The position numbers were made by a program, and so were the translations under genes. Positions 1 to 7,772 of a stretch of 18,517 nucleotides of DNA are shown one piece after another (position 1 is the first letter of the stretch; the number at the start of each line of letters is the position of its first letter). This DNA comes from UBA4655 sp964585575. Its GTDB lineage: Bacteria > Planctomycetota > Planctomycetia > Pirellulales > UBA1268. Under the pieces are notes generated by a model. It saw nothing but the letters and a program-made list of their open reading frames with translations, ran no database searches and was not told the origin of the DNA. The stretch spans positions 1 to 18,517 of the forward strand of contig CAZPEM010000056.1 in assembly GCA_964585575.1 (NCBI GenBank). Direction: 5' to 3'.

Positions 1-82
1 TTCAAGGAGCCGCCGGGCCGGGAATTTTGTCTGGCGGATTTTTGGCCAGCCCTCCTATCCTAATTTCTCCGCGGCACCCGGC

Positions 83-874
83 ATGCAAACCAGCCTCGTC
101 CAACAGATCGTGCTCACGACGTATGGCAACGCCCACCTCCGCGGCGTTCCCGGCGTGGACTGGACGGCGTTCTATCCGTCGAACAGCTCGTTTTCCTACT
201 GCGAATTCGTCCGATTCGTGGATCGTGGCGGCCGCGAAGCCGACGCGACCGTCTCGCCGTATGCCTCGGATCCCGTCGGCTGGTTTGAAAGGCTTGCTCG
301 CGACGGCGTTTCGAGGCTGCGGCTCGCCTGCGGCATTCTGCCGGGCGATCGCCATCCCCGGTGGTTCAACGAGGCGATCACGCCGAAGGGGATCGACATC
401 TGGGATGCCCGCTGGGAAATCGGCGATCAGCACCGCCCCGACCAGAAGATCTGGCGGGTCACCTATGCCCGGGTCGAGACGGATCAGCCGATGACGCAGC
501 TGCCGCCCATCGACGCGGCCGATCTCGTTCGCCGCTTCACCGCCAGCCTCGTGGAATGCGGCGACCTCGCCCGCAGGTACGGCATGGACTGGTTCGCCAA
601 GGCGTTCGACAACGGTCGAGCGGCGCTCGAAGGAACACCGATGGAGAAGGTCGGCTATGACTTCGCGCCGGAATCGATCCTGCCAGCCGAGGCGCGGCAG
701 CTGCTCGCGGCCGTGCAATCGTCGTGGGTCTTCGGCGGCATGGGCTCGTGGAACGACGTGAGCTTCGAGGGAGCCGATCACGAGATCTATCAGCGGTCGT
801 CGCAGGAACTCTATCGGGCGCTCAACGAGGCCTTGATCGTGGCCGTGAATGCCCTCCCGCCTTCCGCCGGCTGA
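83..874 (+). CDS. Conserved hypothetical protein, 263 aa
   Basis: I do not recognise the family. The product is a soluble-looking protein of 263 residues with no signal peptide and no membrane segment. It is rich in Trp, Tyr and Phe, for example near the N-terminus (GVDWTAFYPSNSSFSYCEF) and near residue 215 (SSWVFGGMGSWND). It contains no obvious nucleotide-binding or metal motif. The ATG at 83 is preferred because the aromatic N-terminal region starts soon after it. No convincing Shine-Dalgarno site precedes it, only a short AT-richer stretch (CCTATCCTAATTTC, about 52-66). It is separated from the sulfite reductase gene by 167 bases, so co-transcription is possible but not shown. Regular GC-rich codon use over the whole length argues for a real gene. 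The function is unknown. Confidence 0.75.
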   Translation: MQTSLVQQIVLTTYGNAHLRGVPGVDWTAFYPSNSSFSYCEFVRFVDRGGREADATVSPYASDPVGWFERLARDGVSRLRLACGILPGDRHPRWFNEAITPKGIDIWDARWEIGDQHRPDQKIWRVTYARVETDQPMTQLPPIDAADLVRRFTASLVECGDLARRYGMDWFAKAFDNGRAALEGTPMEKVGYDFAPESILPAEARQLLAAVQSSWVFGGMGSWNDVSFEGADHEIYQRSSQELYRALNEALIVAVNALPPSAG

Positions 875-1041
875 GGCGGCGATTTCCCGCTGGATTTCGG
901 CAGCCTCGGGCCTTCCTGGAGGGCACGATCCCGTGTCGCTCTCGCGCGGCGGATCGCCTATCCTATTGCGAATGGGCGGCCGGCGATCTTCGTCGCACGC
1001 CGCTTCTGCCCTCCAAAAAGCCGCAGGAAATCACCGAGCCC

Positions 1042-2790
1042 ATGTCCGACGAAACCTCCGCCTCCACCGCCAAGCCGACCGCCGTCGAGGTCGCGAAGAC
1101 CGCCAGCAACTACCTCCGGGGCGACATCGCCAAGGAGCTCGTGGACGGCGCCGCCGGCTTCGGCAAGGGCTCGATCCAGCTGCTCAAGAACCACGGCACC
1201 TACCAGCAGGACGACCGCGAGGCCCGCAAGGCGGTCGAGGGGAAGAAGAGCGAGCGGCAGATCTCGTTCATGATCCGCACCTGCGTGCCCGGCGGCAAGC
1301 TCACGGCCGAGCAGCTGCTTGCCGCGATCGACATGGGAGACGAACTGGGCAACGGCACGATCCGTCTCACGACCCGGCAGTCGATCCAGCACCACGGCGT
1401 CGTGAAGGGAGACCTGAAATCGTTCATGCAGCGGGTGCACGCCAACCAGCTCACCACGCTCGCCGCCTGCGGCGACGTCGAGCGGAACATCATGTGCTGC
1501 CCCGCGCCGATCCACGGCAATTCCGTCCGCGACGAGATGCAGGCCAAGCTCGACGAGCTCGCCAAGCACCTCACCCCGCGGACGCGGGCCTACTACGAGA
1601 TCTGGCTCACCGACCCCGACACCGGCGAGAAGACGCTCGCGGGGGGCAACGCGAAGGAGGCCGAGGTGGAGCCGATCTACGGTCCGACCTACCTGCCGCG
1701 GAAGTTCAAGACGGCCTTCGCGCTGCCGGAGGACAACTGCACCGACGTCTACGCCAACGACCTCGGCTTCATCGTCGTCCACGAGCACGGGAAAATCCTC
1801 GGCTACAACGTGCTCGCCGGCGGCGGCATGGGCGTGACGCCGAGCGCCGCCAAGACCTTCCCCGCGCTCGCGAAGCGGCTCGGGTTCGTGCCGCCGGAGG
1901 ACGTGCTCGGGATCGCCGAGGCGATCGTGAAGGTGCAGCGGGATTTCGGCAACCGCACCGACCGCAAGACGGCCCGGCTCAAGTACACGATCCACACCAT
2001 GGGCCTCGAGAACTTCCGGAAGAAGGTCGAGGAGTATTTCGGCAAGCCGCTCGCCCCCTGCCATCCCGCCGACGTCCACGGTTTCGACGACCACATCGGC
2101 TGGCACGAGCAGGGGGACGGGAAGTTCTTCTACGGCTTCAACGTGGAGAACGGCCGCGTCCACGACACCGGTGATGTCCGGCTGAAGACCGCCCTGCGGC
2201 GGATCCTGCGGGACATCAAGCCGGGCGTGCGGATCACCGCCCATCAGAGCCTGTTGTTCACCGACCTCGCGGCGAGCGACCGCGATCGGATCGCGGAGAT
2301 CCTCCATGCCCACGGCGTGAAGACCTCGGAAGAGATCTCGACCCTCCGCCGCTGGAGCATGGCCTGCGTGGCCCTGCCCACCTGCGGCCTCGCGGTGGCC
2401 GAGAGCGAGCGGGTGCTCCCCGGCCTCATCGATTCGCTCGAGCCGGAGGTGGCGAAGCTGGGGCTCGCCAACGACGCCTTCACGCTCCGGATGACCGGCT
2501 GCCCGAACGCCTGCGCCCGCCCCTACAACTGCGACATCGGGATCGTCGGCCGCACGGCTGGGAAGTACACGATGTTCCTCGGCGGCCGGCTGCTCGGCGA
2601 CCGGCTCAACGAGCACTACAAGGACGTCGTGCCGTTCGAGGATCTATGCCGCGAGATCACGGCCGTGCTCGCCTGCTACAAGGCGGAGCGGCAGGGCAGG
2701 GAGACGCTCGGCGACTTCTGCCACCGCAAGGGCGTCGACGGCGTCCGCACCTGGGCCGACGAATGGCTCGCCGGCGCCCGCGGCGCGTGA
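1042..2790 (+). CDS. Assimilatory sulfite reductase, siroheme/4Fe-4S hemoprotein (CysI/Sir family)
   Basis: The 582-residue protein catalyses the six-electron reduction of sulfite to sulfide, supplying sulfide for cysteine synthesis in the cytoplasm. It has the duplicated ferredoxin-like half (TTRQSIQHHGV; ACGDVERNIMC) and nitrite/sulfite reductase domains. The cluster and siroheme ligands are C442-x5-C448 and C487-x3-C491 (GCPNAC). The anion-site motif YLPRKFK has both lysines, K221 and K223. Family knowledge: sulfite reductases keep this Lys-x-Lys whereas ferredoxin nitrite reductases have Asn at the second position, so sulfite is the better substrate call. The ARPY stretch after GCPNAC resembles ferredoxin-dependent plant-type enzymes. 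No CysJ flavoprotein gene is visible nearby, so the electron donor is open. The reading frame stays open upstream to 724, but that part overlaps the previous gene; ATG 1042 gives the usual family length. The stop codon lies inside a 30-bp repeat. Confidence 0.93.
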   Translation: MSDETSASTAKPTAVEVAKTASNYLRGDIAKELVDGAAGFGKGSIQLLKNHGTYQQDDREARKAVEGKKSERQISFMIRTCVPGGKLTAEQLLAAIDMGDELGNGTIRLTTRQSIQHHGVVKGDLKSFMQRVHANQLTTLAACGDVERNIMCCPAPIHGNSVRDEMQAKLDELAKHLTPRTRAYYEIWLTDPDTGEKTLAGGNAKEAEVEPIYGPTYLPRKFKTAFALPEDNCTDVYANDLGFIVVHEHGKILGYNVLAGGGMGVTPSAAKTFPALAKRLGFVPPEDVLGIAEAIVKVQRDFGNRTDRKTARLKYTIHTMGLENFRKKVEEYFGKPLAPCHPADVHGFDDHIGWHEQGDGKFFYGFNVENGRVHDTGDVRLKTALRRILRDIKPGVRITAHQSLLFTDLAASDRDRIAEILHAHGVKTSEEISTLRRWSMACVALPTCGLAVAESERVLPGLIDSLEPEVAKLGLANDAFTLRMTGCPNACARPYNCDIGIVGRTAGKYTMFLGGRLLGDRLNEHYKDVVPFEDLCREITAVLACYKAERQGRETLGDFCHRKGVDGVRTWADEWLAGARGA

Positions 2791-2828
2791 GCGGAAACAC
2801 TTAGCCACAGCGGCGCGTGAGCGGAAAC
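2780..2828. repeat. 30-bp tandem repeat running into the scaffold gap
   Basis: An exact direct repeat with a period of 30 bases is visible. CGGCGCGTGAGCGGAAAC starts at 2781 and again at 2811, and the two copies are joined by ACTTAGCCACAG. The second copy is cut by the run of N. The first copy contains the TGA stop of the sulfite reductase. The units abut with no spacer, so this is a minisatellite-type array and not CRISPR. The gap next to it suggests more copies that the assembly could not resolve. Confidence 0.85.
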
Positions 2829-2928
2829 NNNNNNNNNNNNNNNNNNNNNNNNNNNNNNNNNNNNNNNNNNNNNNNNNNNNNNNNNNNNNNNNNNNNNNNN
2901 NNNNNNNNNNNNNNNNNNNNNNNNNNNN
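2829..2928. other. Assembly gap of 100 N
   Basis: The run of N is exactly 100 bases, the usual placeholder for a scaffold gap of unknown size. It removes the rest of the 30-bp repeat array and the 3' end of the acetyltransferase gene on the minus strand. The true distance between the two flanks is unknown. Confidence 0.97.
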
Positions 2929-4456
2929 AGGCCGGAAGGTCGTCCCACATCGGGCACCAGAGCGGCACCCGCGGGAAGAGCATCGACGCGAACTTGATGG
3001 CAATCTGCGTCGAGGCCGTGAGCCGGCCGGCGGTCGCCGCCGCGGCGGGGTCGCACTGGCCCAGAAGAAGCCTCGTGAGTTCGTCGTCCGCGATCTTCAG
3101 ATAGCTGCGGCCGATCCGCCCGGGATGCACGGTGGCCGTGCCGTCCGCCACGATGATCGATCCTCGGAACGACGGGGCGTCGAGCCCCAGCTCGACCGTT
3201 TCGCGGACGCCGGCGGCCGAAAGTCTCCGGCCCACCGACGCAGCGACCGCCTGCAGCAGCCCCAAGGGGTTGAAGAGCTTTGCAACGATCATCCTGTCGC
3301 CCGCAGCCGAAACGGCGGCGCCGGCTCCCGAAACCGCTTCATGGAGCGGGTCAAGGGCGTTCGACTCGTAGACGATCTCCTGCCGGTCGTTCTCGATCGC
3401 CTCGCCGCAGACCCTCGCCAGGATCTCCCGCTCGAGGCCGGGAAACTCCGGGTCGGCCATCAGCTCCAGGACGCGGTTGCCCGATTGGATCGCGTAGCCG
3501 ACGATCCGCGCGGTCGTCTCGTGGAGGTCGTAGCGGTCCTGCCCCATGAGGGCCACCAGGATCGAATCGAAGGCGCCACGGCTGACGAGCCAGCGGGAGT
3601 ACGACTCGTTGCGATCGAGAGGCCCGACGAAGCGTCCGGCGTTCTGTCGGTAGATCCGGAGGATCGCAGGGAGTTCGACATGTCGCCACTGCCGCATCGT
3701 GACGGGCTCGCCGGCCCGCTGGGGAAAGTCGAGCAGCCGGGCGAGGATTTCGGTGGGACGGCCGGTGCTCGTGGCGTCGCGGCCGAGGATGGACCAGCCG
3801 AATGCCTGGAACGAGCCGGCGATCCGCGTCCGCGAAAAGCCGACATCGACGCCGATTTTCCGCAGCCGTTCCTCCGCGGACTCGACGAGTCGGCGACCGT
3901 GGCCTGTGCCGCGGCACTCGGGCACCAGGGCGATCCGGTCGATCGACCCGCCCGCCACGGGGGCCCCGTCGACGAGAATCTGACGAGGCATCACTTCCAC
4001 GTGCCCGATGATCCGGCCGCCGGGTAGCCGGGCGACGAGCCGGTTGCCCGCGTCGTGGTCGGGGTGATCGACGGCGGCGTGAAATTCCGCCTTGGAAGGG
4101 GGCGTCGGCAGGCCGGCGAGGAGTTGGAGGATCTCGTGCTGGTCGCCGGCCCGGGCGGGGGCGACCCGACACTCCTCGAGCAGCCACTTCGGCGGCTCGT
4201 AATGCCGAATCGTTTCCTGCGGAATGTGCAGAATCGCGGGGCGGCGGTCCACCTGCCGCCGGGAGAAGATCGTCGCAGGACGAATCTCGACATGCTCAAT
4301 GGCCGTCTGCAGTTCCCTGGGGCGTGCCTTCGTCCCGCTCGTGCCCGCCGCCTTGGCGGGGGCGGGCTGAATGGCGTGCTTGGAACCGGATTTCGGCCGG
4401 GTACGGCCTCCAGCGAGCTTGACCGTGGGCGAACGCCGTGAACTGGCACGCTGCAT
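2929..4456 (-). CDS. GNAT acetyltransferase with SCP2-like C-terminal domain (Eis-like architecture), 3' end lost in gap
   Basis: About 509 residues are visible; the stop codon lies in the gap. Residues 1-60 are basic and Pro/Ala-rich and probably disordered. A GNAT domain follows, at about 95-240, with the acetyl-CoA pyrophosphate loop R182-G-T-G-H-G187 in the context IALVPECRGTGHGRR. A second GNAT-like half lies at about 245-400. Residues about 400-509 (FRGSIIVADG, LTRLLLGQ, MLFPRVPLWCPMWDDLP) resemble the sterol-carrier-like C-terminal domain of Eis-type acetyltransferases. Family knowledge suggests acetyl transfer to an amine; the substrate is unknown. The ATG at 4456 is preceded by a good Shine-Dalgarno (GAGAGGA, 6 bases upstream). 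It starts 47 bases after the previous minus-strand gene and is probably the last gene of that operon. The visible end is close to a natural family C-terminus, so little is likely missing. Confidence 0.85.
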
Positions 4457-4503
4457 GGCACGTCCTCTCCGTGGAACCGAGAAACAATCCGTTGACCGTC
4501 ACA

Positions 4504-6156
4504 TTAGGCAATCTTTTCCGTGTTTTCCAGTAGGAGGAACGGTTTCAGCTCCTTTTCGTTGAAAAAGCACCAGGGATACTCCCGCGACGAGAGCAGTTTC
4601 CAGCGACGGATGCGGGACTCGAGCGATGCCCGGTCTGCGAGCGTTCGTTCCCGGAGCGGCCGGGTGAACGCGGCAAGGGACTCGTTGGCCGACCGAATTT
4701 CATGGCAACGACGGCGGGCGAGGGCGGGTGTGGGAAACGTGTCGATCCATTGCCGCTTTCGCTCGACGAGCCTCCGCACCTCGTCCGACTGACCGGCGAG
4801 TGGCTCGAGATGACGCTCCGGGTGGAATGCAAGATCGCGGAGCAGGCCGTCGGCCCGGGCCATCTCGACGGCCGGATCCTCGCCCCGGGCGGCCGGCAGC
4901 CGGAGCGTGCCGCTCACGACGGCATGGCGGGGCGGGTCGCAGCCGGTGAGCCGCCGCACGACGTCGTCGGTGATCTGGTCGTAGGCCGCCCCGCCGATCC
5001 CGTGCACAAAGAGGTCGGCCACGAGCACCCGTGCGAAGAGCGTCGTGAGGATCGCGCGCGGGCGCAGCCGCATCTCGTGCTCCTCCAGCCGCGTGAGGGC
5101 GTCGACCCAGCGGGCGGGATTCGTGTTCGGCGAGATCGGCAGTTCGACCCGAACCGTCTCGAGATCGGAGAGCGTGAGGGTGTCGGCGGGGCCGAGGTGG
5201 GCGTAGACCCTTCTGCGTCGATGGTCGTCCTTCGACCAGATCCACCACGGCACCTCGTACCAGCTGCCGCCGGAGTCGTCGGCCGGCAGGCAGAGCAGGT
5301 CGGGCATCGGTCGGCCGGCCCCCCGCTCTCGATGGCGGCGACGGTAGGCCGCGAGCGACGCGTTGTAGGCCTCGTGGAGTTCGCGGGCCCGGGAAAGCAG
5401 GTAGCCGGTGAAGACCATCATCGTCGGCAGCCGCACCATCTCGCTCACCGGCAGCTCGAGGGTGTCGCAGCCGAGCCGGCCCTCGAGGGCGTGCCTCGCC
5501 TGCGCGATGCCCAGGCCGAGCCGGTGCGAAGCGGACGCCCGCTCCACGACGAGCGGCCACCAGCGGCGAAGGATCGGCTCCGACACGACCGGACGGATCG
5601 CCTCGCAGGCGCGTGTGCCGAACGACCGGAAGCAGTCGGGGTCGAGGACGGCTCGCTCCTCCCAGGCCATCTCCAAGCCTCCCGTGTCGAACGGGATCGT
5701 CTCGAGCCGGACGTCTGCATCGTCGTGCGGAGATGAAGCGACCGGAACGCCGACGGACGTGCTCCCGCAGCGGTCGGTATCGACGACGAGGTTGATCGCC
5801 GTGCCGCCGAGCCTCGTCGCGTAGGCGGCGGCGACGAAATTCTTCAGCCACACGCCCGGATGGAAGAGCGTCGGCTGATGCCCGCCCATCACGATCGGCC
5901 GCGCGATCCAGTCGGCCATGTCGTCAGGCCGATCGACGTCGCGATAGCTCGCGGTGTATTCCGCGGCGACGGAGAGCACCTCGCGGCGGGTCGCGGCGAC
6001 GAGTTCCCAAAGCTTGAGGTCGCCGATGCGGGTGTCGAAGGCGGCCCGCAGGAGCCGGTTGTTGTCGAGCAACAGATCGATCGCCCCCACCGGCGGATCG
6101 ATCAGCCGTCCGCCCGATTCGGCGGGGGCTCGGTGGGTGCTGCGGAGTGGTGGCAT
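4504..6156 (-). CDS. Hypothetical protein, 550 aa, possible distant BshC relative
   Basis: This is a large soluble protein with no signal peptide. Two blocks recall BshC, the cysteine-adding enzyme of bacillithiol synthesis. The first is GGHQPTLFHP at 91-100, compared with the GQQPGLF-type motif of BshC, and it is followed by a helix and a hydrophobic strand (INLVVDTD, 121-128). The second is RPRAILTTLF at 366-375 with HGIGGAAYD at 385-393, compared with the RP...LLP...IGGP.EIAY region. The overall length, about 550 residues, also fits. This is motif recall, not an alignment, and the family could have another substrate. The ATG at 6156 makes the gene overlap the end of the glycosyltransferase by 55 bases; an in-frame GTG at 6090 would leave an 11-base gap and may be the true start. 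It is the third gene of the minus-strand operon. Confidence 0.8.
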   Translation of the reverse strand: MPPLRSTHRAPAESGGRLIDPPVGAIDLLLDNNRLLRAAFDTRIGDLKLWELVAATRREVLSVAAEYTASYRDVDRPDDMADWIARPIVMGGHQPTLFHPGVWLKNFVAAAYATRLGGTAINLVVDTDRCGSTSVGVPVASSPHDDADVRLETIPFDTGGLEMAWEERAVLDPDCFRSFGTRACEAIRPVVSEPILRRWWPLVVERASASHRLGLGIAQARHALEGRLGCDTLELPVSEMVRLPTMMVFTGYLLSRARELHEAYNASLAAYRRRHRERGAGRPMPDLLCLPADDSGGSWYEVPWWIWSKDDHRRRRVYAHLGPADTLTLSDLETVRVELPISPNTNPARWVDALTRLEEHEMRLRPRAILTTLFARVLVADLFVHGIGGAAYDQITDDVVRRLTGCDPPRHAVVSGTLRLPAARGEDPAVEMARADGLLRDLAFHPERHLEPLAGQSDEVRRLVERKRQWIDTFPTPALARRRCHEIRSANESLAAFTRPLRERTLADRASLESRIRRWKLLSSREYPWCFFNEKELKPFLLLENTEKIA

Positions 6157-6881
6157 GGCGAATGGCGTGTGCGCGAGGCCTCGCGGGCTCGGCTCAAAAC
6201 GGAGCGATAATAGGCCAGACGGGTCGCCGCATCGTCCAGAGCACCGCCAAAACTCCTCGTCAGGTCGAGGTACAGCAGCGGCACCGGCAGCTCGACGATC
6301 CGAAGACCGGCCGCCGCCGCCTGCACCCAGACCTCGAGCGGCATCGCGTAGCCGGTCTCCGTCACGTGGAGCGCCCGCAGCGCCCGCCGCGTGTAGGCCT
6401 TGAAGCCGCAGAAGGCGTCGGTGATCGAAAGGCCGAACGCCCGGTTGATCTCCGCCGTGATCTCGCGGTTGATCCGCCGCCGGTCGGCCGGGGCCGTGCC
6501 CGGCGGCGTCGCCGGATCGAGAAACCGGCTTCCGCTGACGATGTCAGCGCCGATCGCCGGGTTGCCGGCGGCGGCGATGAAGTCGGGGATGAGCCTCGGC
6601 TGGTGCTGGCCGTCGCAGTCGATCGTGACGAGCCCTTCCCACGGTCCGGCGACCGCGTCGGCAAAGGCGGTCGCGAGCGCCGCGCCGTAGCCGCGGTTGG
6701 TCGGGTGACGAATCACGCGGATGTCCCGCCTGGCCGCGAGCAGTTCGGAGGTGCCGTCGGTCGAGCCGTCGTCGACCACGAGCACCTGTTCGGCGTGCCG
6801 CACCACCTCGTCGAGCACGGCGGAGACGTGCGAGACCTCGTTGAACACCGGCAGCGCGGTCAGGTATGTCGATGATTTCAA
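6102..6881 (-). CDS. Family 2 glycosyltransferase (DPM1-like)
   Basis: The 259-residue GT-A fold enzyme probably transfers a sugar from a nucleotide sugar to a lipid carrier or other acceptor at the cytoplasmic face. It shows the N-terminal ALPVFNE, the nucleotide-binding VVDDGSTDGT (D37, D38), the metal-binding D88-C-D90 in TIDCDGQHQP, and SGSRF. These are the hallmarks of dolichyl-phosphate-mannose-synthase-like GT2 proteins. No C-terminal membrane segments follow, so it would act as a soluble or peripheral enzyme. The start is TTG at 6881, chosen because it forms a TTGA overlap with the stop of the NIF3 gene; upstream residues in this frame lie inside that gene and do not match the family. 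The arrangement predicts translational coupling. The acceptor and donor cannot be read from the sequence. Confidence 0.88.
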   Translation of the reverse strand: MKSSTYLTALPVFNEVSHVSAVLDEVVRHAEQVLVVDDGSTDGTSELLAARRDIRVIRHPTNRGYGAALATAFADAVAGPWEGLVTIDCDGQHQPRLIPDFIAAAGNPAIGADIVSGSRFLDPATPPGTAPADRRRINREITAEINRAFGLSITDAFCGFKAYTRRALRALHVTETGYAMPLEVWVQAAAAGLRIVELPVPLLYLDLTRSFGGALDDAATRLAYYRSVLSRAREASRTRHSPCHHSAAPTEPPPNRADG

Positions 6882-7678
6882 GACGGGGGAACCCAGGAGA
6901 GCGGGTCGGTCTCCACGCCGCTCGGCCGCACATCGAGCCCCGGCACGGCCTCGGCGAGCCGCTTTGCGAGCGTGTCCATCGCGAAGCGTTCGCTCGCATG
7001 GTGGCCGACGACGACGACGGCGATGCCAGCCGCCCTCGCCTCGACCGCCGCGTGGAGCCGTAGCTCGCCGGTGACCATCGTCGTGCATCCGGCGGCCCGG
7101 ACATCGTTCAGGAGGTCGCCACCACTGCCACAGACGATCCCCACGAGGCCGGCCTCCACGGAGGCTTCTCCGACCAGCTGACACGCGTCGATTTCAAGCC
7201 CTTTCACGAGCCGTTGGATGAGCTGCCAGACCGACATCCTGCCGGCGGCATGTCCCATCCGACCGACTCCTGCGAGATGGAGCTCCGGATGGGGCTTGAT
7301 CGGCCGCACGCCTTGGAGCCCGCAGAGCTGCGCGAGCTGGTCGTTGATCCCGCCGGCGGCCGAGTCCCAGGCGGTGTGGGGGCTGTAGACGGCGATGCCG
7401 GCGGACATGAGCGTGAGCAGAACGCCCCCGGTCATCGACTCGTCGGTGAGCCGGCCGATCGGCCGGAAGGGGAGCGGGTGGTGCGTGACGACGAGCCCCG
7501 CCCTCCGTTCCACCGCCTCTCTCGCCACGTCGGGCGAGAGCGTCAGGCAGGTGACCACCCGTTCGATCGGACGGTTCGAGGACTGCCCCACCAGGAGCCC
7601 CACGGAATCCCAGTCGGCCGCCAGTTCGAGCGGGGCGATGGCACGAAGTGCGGCGGTGATCGTGTCAAGCGACGGCAT
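6878..7678 (-). CDS. NIF3/YbgI-type dinuclear metal center protein
   Basis: The 266-residue protein belongs to the NIF3 family, whose members form toroidal hexamers with a dinuclear metal site; the biochemical role is still unsettled (GTP cyclohydrolase I type 2 is a common but weak label). Visible signatures are the N-terminal ADWDSVGLLVG, the metal ligands H66 and H67 in THHPLPF, SPHTAWDS with D105, and the C-terminal GHHASE. The ATG at 7678 is preferred over an upstream TTG at 7714 because family members begin with this helix (MPSLDTITAAL). No Shine-Dalgarno is seen. Instead a TTGACC box with a weak -10 ends 7 bases before the ATG. The gene heads the minus-strand operon and its last four bases overlap the glycosyltransferase start. 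Confidence 0.93.
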   Translation of the reverse strand: MPSLDTITAALRAIAPLELAADWDSVGLLVGQSSNRPIERVVTCLTLSPDVAREAVERRAGLVVTHHPLPFRPIGRLTDESMTGGVLLTLMSAGIAVYSPHTAWDSAAGGINDQLAQLCGLQGVRPIKPHPELHLAGVGRMGHAAGRMSVWQLIQRLVKGLEIDACQLVGEASVEAGLVGIVCGSGGDLLNDVRAAGCTTMVTGELRLHAAVEARAAGIAVVVVGHHASERFAMDTLAKRLAEAVPGLDVRPSGVETDPLSWVPPS

Positions 7679-7685
7679 GGAGAGT

Positions 7686-7714
7686 AGAGTGTGGTCGGGC
7701 GCGGTCGCGGTCAA
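7686..7714 (-). promoter_or_regulatory. Candidate promoter of the NIF3 operon
   Basis: On the minus strand TTGACC (7714-7709) and CACTCT (7691-7686) are separated by 17 bases, and the -10 ends 7 bases before the ATG at 7678. The -35 matches the consensus at five of six positions. The -10 is weak (-ACTCT in place of TATAAT), so this is a tentative call. If real, the mRNA would start at or next to the ATG, which fits the missing Shine-Dalgarno. Confidence 0.35.
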
Positions 7715-7772
7715 GGACCTGTTCGACTCGATCGCGCCGGGCGGACGGCAGGCGGCAGATTTTCAGGCGGCG

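Noticed and set aside
724..1041. N-terminal extension of the sulfite reductase
   Set aside because: The first part overlaps the upstream gene in another frame and is Arg-rich without a domain. The ATG at 1042 gives the normal family length.
958..2616. Long open frame antisense to the sulfite reductase
   Set aside because: It mirrors the GC-biased codons of the plus-strand gene, has an Arg/Gly/Ala/Pro-rich composition and no recognisable domain. The sense frame has full family motifs.
1042..2790. Ferredoxin nitrite reductase
   Set aside because: The Lys-Phe-Lys anion motif and GCPNACARPY context fit sulfite reductases better.
2780..2828. CRISPR array
   Set aside because: The 30-bp units abut without unique spacers, and no cas gene is in the window.
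2829..2928. Mobile element at the gap
   Set aside because: No transposase fragment, inverted terminal repeats or target duplication is visible at either edge; the tandem repeat explains the break.
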